A stretch of 64,000 nt of DNA from positions 1-64,000 of the forward strand of contig JAJTHN010000010.1 of the NCBI GenBank assembly GCA_021297895.1. The letters run 5' to 3'. Origin of the DNA: Phycisphaeraceae bacterium (GTDB lineage: Bacteria; Planctomycetota; Phycisphaerae; Phycisphaerales; UBA1924). The stretch's first letter is position 1. Each line of letters begins with the position of its first letter. Both the position numbers and the translations under genes were made by a program. Positions 1 to 7,120 of this stretch are shown here, piece by piece. The notes under the pieces are model-generated. The model searched no databases, was not told the DNA's origin, and worked only from the letters and a program-made list of their open reading frames with translations.

Positions 1-6
1 CGGACG

Positions 7-1218
7 ATGAGCCAGAATCCATACCCGGCGGTTGCGAACATGGTGCTCAATGCGCGGCGGGCGCGTGGGGCGGTGATCAGCGCCGCGCTGGCGGGGCTGG
101 CGGGGCTGGCGTCATCGGCGATGGCGGAGGTGCCGATCTACTCCAACGCGAGCACGACGGACCTGTCCAACCCGGGTCTGAGCACGGGCGCGCTGACATT
201 CAGCGGTGTGGCCGCGCCTGCGGGCAGAACGTGGTCGGAGGTCCAGGCCGGCAGCGCGACGGAGGCGAACAGTGTTGCGGGTTACGCGGGGAATCTTGCG
301 CCGATGGCGGGTGTGGTCGGGGCGTACCGCTTCGCGGATGACTTTGAGGTTCCGGCGGTCTGGCCCAGGGGTTCGACATCCGGCTGGCTGGTGACGGGGC
401 TGCGGACGTTCGCGTATGTGCAGGGTTCGGTGATGCCGAATCCCTCGTCGTTCGCTTCGATGCGCGTGCGGATCTGGAAGGGCGCACCGGGTGCGCCGGG
501 GAGCATGGTTCGCTTCGGCGATGAGACCACGAACCGCCTCGTGTCCGTGAGCGATGCGCAGATGTACCGCGTGTTCTCGACACGGCCGATCAGCGGCGCG
601 CCGACGCCGAGCGCGGCGGATCTGACGCGACCGATCTGGCGGCTGGAGGCGGGGCTGGGGCCGGGTGTGGTGCTGCCTCCGGGGCGGTACTTCGTGGAGT
701 GGCAGGTGACGATGAGCGAGGCGGGCGCGTCGGCGTTCTGGCCGCCGGTGACGGTGAGCGGCGCGCGGGAGCGGGGCGCTTCGGCGGGGCTGGGCGGAAG
801 CAACGCGATGCAACTTCGGCTCGCGCCGCCGCCGAGCCTTGTGGATACGTGGCTGCCGATCGTTGATGCGGGCAAGCCGGCGCCGGCGGCGGATGTCGGC
901 CAGGAACTGCCGTTCGTGCTGATCGGGAATGTGCTGGCCCCGGCGTGCACCGCGGCGGACATCGCCAACACCGACGGGCAGACGGCGCTGAACGATCCGA
1001 CCTTCGGCGGGCCTGATGGTGCGCTGGACAACGGGGACTTCGCGGCGTTCTTCATGGCGTTCTTCAGCGACCCGAGCGACGCGACGCGGCTGGCGGCGGA
1101 CATCGCCAACACCGATGGTGAGACGAGCGATGTGGGCGGCGGAGCGGACGGCACGCTGGACAACGGGGACTTCTCGGCGTTCTTCGCGGCGTTCTTCGCC
1201 GGTTGCGGGCAGGGGTGA
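7..1218 (+). CDS. Secreted protein with duplicated GC-type dockerin tail
   Basis: The N-terminus has Arg-rich residues followed by a hydrophobic Ala/Gly/Leu stretch ending in an Ala-Met-Ala type cleavage site, so this is a secreted protein. The middle (about residues 40-305) matches no family I recognise; it contains a possible beta-sandwich region with WRLE and YFVEWQV strands. The C-terminus carries two copies of ADIANTDG...LDNGDFxAFFxxFF (about residues 313-400), the GC-type dockerin tail of Phycisphaerales. Each copy holds Asp/Asn-rich loops like an EF-hand, which suggests calcium binding and surface attachment (inference). The frame is open to the window edge, so an upstream start is possible; ATG 40 is an alternative start that keeps the signal peptide. 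The next gene carries the same tail. Confidence 0.8.
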   Translation: MSQNPYPAVANMVLNARRARGAVISAALAGLAGLASSAMAEVPIYSNASTTDLSNPGLSTGALTFSGVAAPAGRTWSEVQAGSATEANSVAGYAGNLAPMAGVVGAYRFADDFEVPAVWPRGSTSGWLVTGLRTFAYVQGSVMPNPSSFASMRVRIWKGAPGAPGSMVRFGDETTNRLVSVSDAQMYRVFSTRPISGAPTPSAADLTRPIWRLEAGLGPGVVLPPGRYFVEWQVTMSEAGASAFWPPVTVSGARERGASAGLGGSNAMQLRLAPPPSLVDTWLPIVDAGKPAPAADVGQELPFVLIGNVLAPACTAADIANTDGQTALNDPTFGGPDGALDNGDFAAFFMAFFSDPSDATRLAADIANTDGETSDVGGGADGTLDNGDFSAFFAAFFAGCGQG

Positions 1219-1356
1219 TTGAGCTGCGGCCGCGGATTCTGAGAAATTGAGCTCGGTGCAATGGCCGGCCCCGCGGGGCGTTTGCTCCGGTGCGCGGTGC
1301 GTGCCGCGGTGTTCAGTGCGCGATGTGCGCGAGCCCTTTTCATCGGGAGCCTGGCG

Positions 1357-2991
1357 ATGTCGCGAGTAGGTATGAGTGGACGACTTGGCGTGTGCGCGGC
1401 GGTGCTCGCGGCGATCGCGGGTCAGGCGATGGGCGGAACGGGCGCGGACAACGGGCCGGGCGGCGTGGCCGGGGCGGGGCTGCCGTACGACTTCTCGGCC
1501 GCAACGGCGCTGATCACGGCCGAGTTGCCGGACCTGAGCAATCGCGTTGCGATCATCGTTCGCCAGGGCAACACGGACATTTATCGCTACCAGTCCGGCG
1601 AGATCGGCTACGGGACCAAGACCCGGCTCGCGTCGTTCACCAAGACGCTTTCGGCGGGGGTGGTGCTGGCGCTTCGAGATGAGGGGCTGCTGTCGCTGAC
1701 CGATACGTTCGGCTCGGCGCTGCCGACGTTCACGCTGCGCGGGATCGGCTCTTCGACGGTGCTCGATGCGTTCGGCATGCGCTACGGCGTGACGACGCCG
1801 CAGGCGTACGAGATCGACCGGCGGTACACGCTTGCGCAGTCGGTGACGCTGATCGGGTTGACGGGGACGCAGACATTTGCGCCGGGGACGGTGCTGAACT
1901 ACGACGGCAGCGGGATGCAGGTCGTCGGGCGCATGGCGGAACTGGCGACGGGCCAGTCGTGGGAGACGATCGCGCGGCAGCGGATCTTTGACAAGTGCGC
2001 GATGCCGACGGCGGATTATGGGTACTTTGCGCCAAACCCGGCGGTCGCCGGCGGCGCGCAGGGAAGCGCCGATGAGACGATCCGGTTCGCGCAGATGGTG
2101 ATGGATGACGGCGTGTACAACGGCGCACGTGTGCTCTCGCCCGCGTCGGTCGATCAGTTGTTCGTGAACGCGACGCTCGGGCTGCCGGTGGAGAACAACC
2201 CGTTTCCCGCGCAGCATCCGCTGTACCCGTACGGCCAGCAGCCGGACTATGGCTTCGGGACGTGGGTCTTTGCGCAGAATCCGTCGAGCGGGATCGTCGA
2301 GGAGGTGGTCGGGGCCGGAGCGTGGGGGAGCTACATGTGGCTGGATCGGCGGCGCGGCGTGTACGCGGTGCTGATCACGGATGTGCCGGCGGGGACCCAG
2401 GGCTCAAGCAACGCGATGTTCGGGCTCATGGCGATCGTTCGGCAGCAGACGGAGTTGCACCAGGCGCGCGACCTGGCGACGGGGCTGGTGCCGGGAGGGA
2501 TGCGGGTTTCGTGGAGTGCGCCCGCGGGCGGCGTTGTGCCGCGGGCGTATCGATTGACGCGGTCGCTGCTGCCGATCCGCAGCACGATGGACCTGCGCGG
2601 GTTGCCCGGGATTGAGGTTCCGGGAGGGACGACGTCGGTGGTGGTGCCGGCATCGCGGTACTTTGCGGTGACGGCGATCTACGGGCAGGATGAGAACCTG
2701 GCGATGGTGCCGGGCGAGAGCGTGCTCGTGCGGCCGGCGCAGTGCTCGCCGGCGGACATCGCCGACACCGATGGCGAGCCGGGGTCGATGCCCGATGGCT
2801 TGATCAACAACGGGGACTTCACGGCGTTCTTCACGGCGTTCTTCATGCCGCCGGAGGATCCGGCGCACTTTGCGGCGGACATCGCGAACACCGATGCGAT
2901 GACGGTGCGCGATGGTGCCGGCGCCGACGGGGTGGTTGATAACGGCGACTTCACCGCGTTCTTCGCGGATTTCTTCGCGGGATGCCGCTGA
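1357..2991 (+). CDS. Secreted serine hydrolase, beta-lactamase class C/esterase type, with dockerin tail
   Basis: After a signal peptide (about residues 1-27) comes a serine beta-lactamase-like (class C / EstB / D-aminopeptidase) domain. The SxxK nucleophile motif is visible as SFTK within TRLASFTKTLSAG. The usual second motif YxN reads YDG (NYDGSGMQVVGRM), and the usual third motif HTG/KTG region reads GAWGSY before a conserved MWLDRRRGVY strand. The protein is therefore related to peptidases and esterases but has atypical motif 2 and 3 residues. Two GC-type dockerin cassettes close the protein (residues about 463-543). I chose ATG 1357 because a good signal peptide begins there and GGGAG lies just upstream; an in-frame ATG at 1261 would add 32 residues that do not look like a signal sequence. 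The gene converges on clpS with a 9-bp gap. Confidence 0.82.
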   Translation: MSRVGMSGRLGVCAAVLAAIAGQAMGGTGADNGPGGVAGAGLPYDFSAATALITAELPDLSNRVAIIVRQGNTDIYRYQSGEIGYGTKTRLASFTKTLSAGVVLALRDEGLLSLTDTFGSALPTFTLRGIGSSTVLDAFGMRYGVTTPQAYEIDRRYTLAQSVTLIGLTGTQTFAPGTVLNYDGSGMQVVGRMAELATGQSWETIARQRIFDKCAMPTADYGYFAPNPAVAGGAQGSADETIRFAQMVMDDGVYNGARVLSPASVDQLFVNATLGLPVENNPFPAQHPLYPYGQQPDYGFGTWVFAQNPSSGIVEEVVGAGAWGSYMWLDRRRGVYAVLITDVPAGTQGSSNAMFGLMAIVRQQTELHQARDLATGLVPGGMRVSWSAPAGGVVPRAYRLTRSLLPIRSTMDLRGLPGIEVPGGTTSVVVPASRYFAVTAIYGQDENLAMVPGESVLVRPAQCSPADIADTDGEPGSMPDGLINNGDFTAFFTAFFMPPEDPAHFAADIANTDAMTVRDGAGADGVVDNGDFTAFFADFFAGCR

Positions 2992-3000
2992 GGGGCGGGA

Positions 3001-3333
3001 TCACTCGGCGGGCTCGATGACGGCCTGCATGGAGCCTGTGCTTGCGCTCAGTTGCGGGTCGCGCCCGTAGGCGAGGATCTGCTCGCGCTTGAGTTCGGCC
3101 AGTTCCTGATGGGTGGTCATGACGATCGCGCGGCCGTGCTCGTCGACGGTGGCCGCGATCTGGCTGGCGCGGGCGGCGGATGTGCCAAAGAGCTCCTGCA
3201 CCATGCGGATGACGTAGTCGTACGAGTGCTCCTGGTCGTCCAGGAGGACGACGTGCCAGAGCCATGGCTTGCGCGGTGATGGCTCGCCCTGCTCGCGGGG
3301 CACGGATCGCTCCTGTCCAGATGAACTCGACAT
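3001..3333 (-). CDS. clpS: ATP-dependent Clp protease adaptor ClpS
   Basis: This is a 110-residue protein matching ClpS, the adaptor that hands N-degron substrates to ClpAP or ClpCP. The core WHVVLLDDQEHSYDYVI is the family signature: LLDD, then a Y-x-Y-V-I segment that shapes the N-degron pocket. It is followed by helix residues VDEHGRAIV and the ELAELKREQI helix that contacts the Clp N-domain. The start ATG 3333 gives a short polar N-terminal arm as in the family; the frame stays open further upstream but the sequence there is Pro/Arg-rich and does not look coding. It is convergent with the dockerin hydrolase and divergent from the HU gene. Confidence 0.93.
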   Translation of the reverse strand: MSSSSGQERSVPREQGEPSPRKPWLWHVVLLDDQEHSYDYVIRMVQELFGTSAARASQIAATVDEHGRAIVMTTHQELAELKREQILAYGRDPQLSASTGSMQAVIEPAE

Positions 3334-3452
3334 GCAAAACCATACGTGGGTCAACCGCCGGCGGGGGCAGCCAGTTGACGATGAGGTGCGGCGGGCAGGT
3401 GCGGGGCGCGTGCGAGTGGCGCGATCTTTGTTTGGGCTGGGTTTGGATGGGA

Positions 3453-3510
3453 CCCGAATTTCGGGCAACTTCGGGGATAAGTTCCCCAAATTTCCAAAAT
3501 GGGGTATGCT
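3453..3510 (+). promoter_or_regulatory. Nested inverted repeats with a possible promoter upstream of HU
   Basis: The 350-bp gap 3334-3683 between clpS and the HU gene holds no convincing ORF. Within it, CCCGAA-T-TTCGGG (3453-3465) is a perfect 13-bp palindrome. GGGGA (3473-3477) can pair with TCCCC (3483-3487). The latter CCCC can instead pair with the GGGG at 3501-3504, so the two pairings exclude each other. A -10-like TATGCT (3505-3510) lies 17 bp after TTCCCC, a poor -35. The set looks like an operator or leader structure for the HU gene, about 175 bp downstream. Confidence 0.4.
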
Positions 3511-3683
3511 GAGCGTCGGCTCGGCCCAGCGGCGTTGTGCACCCACGACCGCGAGGCGCCCGGGCCCTTGGACCTCCCCGATTTCCGGGTCATTCGATCC
3601 GACCGGGGGTGCGGCGATCTTGGCGACGCCGAGTGGTTCGAGAGGAAGGTGTGTACGGGTGATGCTGCGAGGGCTCGCGGGCC

Positions 3684-3953
3684 ATGAACAAGACTGATCT
3701 GATCGAAGCGGTCGCCACGGAAATGAAGATTCCCAAGGGGGATGCCGCGAAGATCGTCGAGTCGGTGCTGGGATGCATCGAGACGGGTCTGAAGTCTGAC
3801 GCGAAGGTGAACCTGACGGGATTCGGGACATTTATCAAGAAGAACCGGCCGGCGCGGACGGGCGTGTCGCCGATTACGAAGCAGCCGATCGATATTCCGC
3901 CGACGGTGTCGTGCGGGTTCAGGCCGTCGGCGCAGTTGAAGGAGCGGCTGTAA
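3684..3953 (+). CDS. HU/IHF family DNA-binding protein
   Basis: This 89-residue protein has the full length and layout of HU: the MNKTDLIEAVA first helix, a dimerisation helix (VESVLGCIETGLKSDAKV), then the beta-saddle NLTGFGTFIKKNRPARTGVSP and the arm region, where most HU proteins read RxGxNPxTG. Here the arm reads ARTGVSPITKQPIDIPPTVSCGF, keeping the proline needed to intercalate DNA but departing from the usual N-P-x-T-G. HU bends DNA non-specifically and compacts the nucleoid. The gene stands alone. The upstream inverted repeats at 3453-3510 may regulate it. Confidence 0.93.
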   Translation: MNKTDLIEAVATEMKIPKGDAAKIVESVLGCIETGLKSDAKVNLTGFGTFIKKNRPARTGVSPITKQPIDIPPTVSCGFRPSAQLKERL

Positions 3954-4043
3954 GTCGCTCGGCGGGGCGGGCCGCGGGTGCGGGGGAGCGTGGGTGATGG
4001 CCGCGGCTGCGCCGGGTGATGGGGGCGGGGCAATGATGATGTG

Positions 4044-5399
4044 ATGAATCAACTGCCCGCATGGCTGCCGCAGGCGGTGCGCGATGCGCACGGGGCGTGG
4101 TTTGTTGTGCCGGGAGCGGTGCTGGGGGTGGTTGCGTTGCTGCTGATGCTGCGGGAGGCGAGCCGGGCGCGGTGGTTCCGGCGCTATGTCTTGCACTCGT
4201 GGGTCACCGCGGGCGGCGTGCCGCGGTGTCCGGAGTGCCGGTACTCGATGGTGGGGACCGAATCACTGCGGTGTCCTGAGTGCGGGCATGTGGCGGGGAG
4301 CGTGGCGGACCTGCTGTGGGCGCGTGCGCGGCCGCGGGTGGCGGTGATCGCGGCGGTCGTGCTCATGCCGATGGCGGTGGGGTTGATGATGATGCCCGAG
4401 TGGCGACGGGGCAGGGCGTTTGAGTGGCTGCCGACGCCGGCGATGATGATGCTCGAGGGAGCGGTCGGCGTGGGAACGGTGCCGCAACTGACGCGGAGTG
4501 TGCGTGGGCGGATCGGTGAGGGGTTGCTGCATTCGCCGTGGCAGGTTCGGTACGCCGCGTTGCATCATCACGAGGGTCTGCGGTTCCGCGATCGCTGGCC
4601 GGCCGGGGTTGAGTATCGGTTGGAGGTGACCGGTCGTGATGCGGCCAGGCATGGCGGCTTTCGCGTGATTGCGCCGACCTTCATCGCGCCAACGGAGGCG
4701 GATCTGTCATACTTCGAATCGTTCTTGATGCCGGTGAGGGATACGACGATTCGGGCGCGGCTGATCGATGGTCGGCTGCCGCTGAAGGCGACTCTGGCCG
4801 AGTCCTCCGAGCGCGGGCGGCGGGAAGTTGTTTCGGTGTTCTACGTGCCGATCACGGTGACGGACTCGCTGGAGGAGGCGATGACGCCGGTGCGATCCGC
4901 GGCAGCGGATGAGATTCTCGGCTCGTCGCTGCGTGTGCGATTCGCGGATGTTTCGGAGATGTCATCCGAATCATCTGAGGTGATGCCGATGTGGCGGATG
5001 ATGGCGAGTTTGCAGGGCCGGATCGCACAGACGCTGCCGGCAGGAACTGTGCTGGCGGTGCGGGTTGAGGTGCTGGATGTGGCTGGCGGCGACAAGGTGC
5101 TGGTCAGTTCGGAGTTTCGGTTCGAGCCCGGATACTTGAGGATGTATGGCGGGAAGCGGATGTCTCAGGAACACCGCTTCAACACGCCGCAGCAGAGCGT
5201 CGTCAAGGGTGACATGTCGTTCTTCGGCGCGGTGGCTCGTGGGGAACGCGACGCGGCGGGGCTGGCGATCCGGATCAGGGCGGACGAGATGGGGGCGCTG
5301 ACGGCGTTCGACGCGACGGCGTATTGGGATGGGGAGATTCGGCTGCCGCTGCTGCCAACGATCGAGAACCTGAAGCCGAAGAAGGCGGCGGGGGAGTGA
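4044..5399 (+). CDS. Membrane protein with paired CxxC zinc ribbon, paralogue of 13638-15266
   Basis: I recognise no named family. The N-terminus has a membrane helix (FVVPGAVLGVVALLLML). Next comes a zinc ribbon built from CPECRYSM and CPECGHVA (residues about 55-80), then a second hydrophobic segment (VAVIAAVVLMPMAVGLMMM). The remaining 330 residues are soluble, probably on the other side of the membrane. The protein aligns along its length with the product of 13638-15266: the shared ADVS...SWR/MWRM...VRVEVLDV and the C-terminal ALTAFDATAYW versus ALTRFDASSYW are clear. A GTG three bases upstream (4041) is an alternative start. Function is unknown; the ribbon suggests a metal-stabilised membrane sensor or scaffold (inference). 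Confidence 0.75.
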   Translation: MNQLPAWLPQAVRDAHGAWFVVPGAVLGVVALLLMLREASRARWFRRYVLHSWVTAGGVPRCPECRYSMVGTESLRCPECGHVAGSVADLLWARARPRVAVIAAVVLMPMAVGLMMMPEWRRGRAFEWLPTPAMMMLEGAVGVGTVPQLTRSVRGRIGEGLLHSPWQVRYAALHHHEGLRFRDRWPAGVEYRLEVTGRDAARHGGFRVIAPTFIAPTEADLSYFESFLMPVRDTTIRARLIDGRLPLKATLAESSERGRREVVSVFYVPITVTDSLEEAMTPVRSAAADEILGSSLRVRFADVSEMSSESSEVMPMWRMMASLQGRIAQTLPAGTVLAVRVEVLDVAGGDKVLVSSEFRFEPGYLRMYGGKRMSQEHRFNTPQQSVVKGDMSFFGAVARGERDAAGLAIRIRADEMGALTAFDATAYWDGEIRLPLLPTIENLKPKKAAGE

Positions 5400-5459
5400 G
5401 TGTTGAGCGAGGGTGTCGCGGCGTGACTCGATCGGGCCTTGAAGTTCTCGTGATTGCCC

Positions 5460-5765
5460 ATGAACCCAGATGACGAAGTGTGCCTGTGCTTTCACGTGTC
5501 GCTGCGGAAGATCCGCACGTTTCTGTCGCGTGAGGATCCGCCGGTGGCGTCGCTGATCAGCGAGTGTCTGGGCGCGGGGACGGGGTGCCGGTGGTGCGTG
5601 CCGTTTCTCAAGCACCTGCACGCGTGCCATGTCAAGGGCGAGCCGGTGGACCTGAAGGTGTCGCCGGAGCAGTATGCCAGCAGCAGGCTTACGTATCGGG
5701 CGACGAAGGTGCGCGATGCGTCGGTGCTCCCGGGGGAAGCCGGGGAGGAAGGCAAGGACGCGTAA
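5460..5765 (+). CDS. BFD-like [2Fe-2S]-binding protein
   Basis: This 101-residue protein begins with the bacterioferritin-associated ferredoxin (BFD) fold. CLCFHVS supplies two cysteines and GTGCRWCVPFL supplies the second pair, giving the C-x-C...C-x2-C ligand pattern for one [2Fe-2S] cluster. In BFD-family proteins this small helical domain transfers electrons, for example to bacterioferritin for iron release, or sits in nitrite reductase and NifU. The last 40 residues are not part of the fold and are charged. I chose ATG 5460; an in-frame TTG at 5454 adds two residues. No bacterioferritin gene is visible in the window, so the partner is unknown. Confidence 0.8.
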   Translation: MNPDDEVCLCFHVSLRKIRTFLSREDPPVASLISECLGAGTGCRWCVPFLKHLHACHVKGEPVDLKVSPEQYASSRLTYRATKVRDASVLPGEAGEEGKDA

Positions 5766-5779
5766 GCGACGGCTCGGCG

Positions 5780-5810
5780 TGTGCGGGGTGTGCGGGGTGT
5801 GCGGGGTGTG
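5780..5810 (+). repeat. 9-bp tandem repeat TGTGCGGGG
   Basis: The unit TGTGCGGGG occurs three times head to tail plus a partial fourth (TGTG) in the gap between the [2Fe-2S] protein gene and rsmG. It is a simple tandem repeat with no evident function. Confidence 0.8.
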
Positions 5811-5863
5811 GTGAGCGGCCTGTTGCGGGCTGATCGTCTCTGATGGGTGCTTATGGTTGCGTC

Positions 5864-6898
5864 ATGGCTCCGCTTCCATCACCGATCGCCGTTCCCGAAG
5901 GATTTCTTGATGCCGCCGAAGCGCTCGGGGTGATTCTTGAGCCCGAGGATCTGGAGCGGATGGGGCTGTACCTGGCGCTGCTGCTGAGCGCCAATGAGTC
6001 GGTGAACCTGACGGCGATTCGCGACGAGCGCGAGGCGTGGACGCGGCACATTCTGGACTCGCTGTCGCTGGTCGGGCCGCTCATGAGTGTGATCGAGCAC
6101 GTTGATGAGCACGGGGCGGAGGCGACGTCGGGTGGTGGTGGGGATGCGCGGATACCGACGATCATCGATGTGGGCTCGGGCGGCGGCGTGCCGGGGTTGC
6201 CGCTGGCGATCGCGCTGCCGACGGTGCGGGTGACGCTGCTGGAGCCGACGGGGAAGAAGGCGGACTTTCTGCGTTCGACGATTCGCTCGCTGGGGCTGAG
6301 CAACGCGCGGGTGATCCAGCAGCGCGCGGAGGTTGCGGGACAGGATCGGGAGCGGCATCGCGAGCATTACGACGCGGCGGTCTGCCGCGCGGTGGCGATG
6401 CTGGATGTGATCTGCGAGTACTGCCTGCCGCTTGTCAGGCCGGGCGGTGTGTTCCTGGCGATCAAGGGGGAGCGTGCGGGCGCGGAGGTGACGCACGCGT
6501 CGCGTGTGATCGGGATGCTCGGCGGGGCGTACGACCAGACGATCCCATCGCCGACGGGGCAGATCGTGGTGATCGCGAAGAACTCGCGCACGCCGCGGAT
6601 CTACCCGCGGCGGGATGGCGAGCCCAAGACCAAGCCGCTGGCGGGGAAGATGGAGGGGGCAGATGGGGGCGAGCGGGGCGGTGGGGGTGGAGGTGGAGGT
6701 GGAGGTGGAGGTGGCAAGGTTGCCAGCGTGAAGAAGCGCGGGACGACAACAACCACCGGCACCAAGGTACCAGGCACAATCAAGCCCGATGGAGCGTCCG
6801 GGGGAACGGGAAAGGGTCGGGGTGAGCGGCCCAAGGCGACCGGTGGCAGGGCGGGCAAAGGTCCGGGGAATGACGGCACGCGCGACCGAGCGCGGTAG
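5864..6898 (+). CDS. rsmG: 16S rRNA (guanine-N7)-methyltransferase RsmG with long basic tail
   Basis: RsmG (GidB) uses SAM to methylate N7 of G527 in 16S rRNA. The Rossmann core is evident: LLLSANESVNLTAIRD, then HILDSLSL, the SAM-binding IIDVGSGGGVPGLPLAI, LLEPTGKKADFLR, and a loop with AVCRAVAMLDV. The catalytic domain ends near residue 250. About 95 residues of Gly/Lys/Arg/Thr-rich low-complexity sequence follow, including a run of more than 10 glycines encoded by a GGTGGA repeat, which the family normally lacks. The tail could help bind rRNA, but this is inference. ATG 5864 is chosen over an in-frame ATG at 5843, which adds seven residues with no family match. Confidence 0.9.
   Translation: MAPLPSPIAVPEGFLDAAEALGVILEPEDLERMGLYLALLLSANESVNLTAIRDEREAWTRHILDSLSLVGPLMSVIEHVDEHGAEATSGGGGDARIPTIIDVGSGGGVPGLPLAIALPTVRVTLLEPTGKKADFLRSTIRSLGLSNARVIQQRAEVAGQDRERHREHYDAAVCRAVAMLDVICEYCLPLVRPGGVFLAIKGERAGAEVTHASRVIGMLGGAYDQTIPSPTGQIVVIAKNSRTPRIYPRRDGEPKTKPLAGKMEGADGGERGGGGGGGGGGGGGKVASVKKRGTTTTTGTKVPGTIKPDGASGGTGKGRGERPKATGGRAGKGPGNDGTRDRAR
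6686..6715 (+). repeat. GGTGGA hexanucleotide repeat inside rsmG
   Basis: Four perfect GGTGGA units and a fifth ending in GGTGGC encode the polyglycine run of the RsmG tail. The reading frame tolerates unit gain or loss, so length variation between strains would only change the number of glycines. Confidence 0.85.
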
Positions 6899-7120
6899 GG
6901 TGGCTGCGTGAAGCCGGCGTGGGGATTCGTTGAAGACCTGGCCTTGGAACTCTCTTGGCGCGTTTTCTCTGCGGGTACCCGGCCACCCGCGGGGGCGATC
7001 TTGCGCACGATCGGCGGCATGGTCCTTTGGTGTGTGGCAGACTTCGTGCGGACCTTCCGCATGGAGGAGTGATGATCACCTGATCAGCTTCACATGCCCG
7101 CATGCACAAAGGAGAATGAC

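Noticed and set aside
112-2217. A 701-codon open frame on the minus strand opposite the two dockerin genes
   Set aside because: Its product is almost entirely Arg, His, Pro and Ala. The opposite strand encodes signal peptides, SxxK and dockerin cassettes. High GC content makes such antisense frames common.
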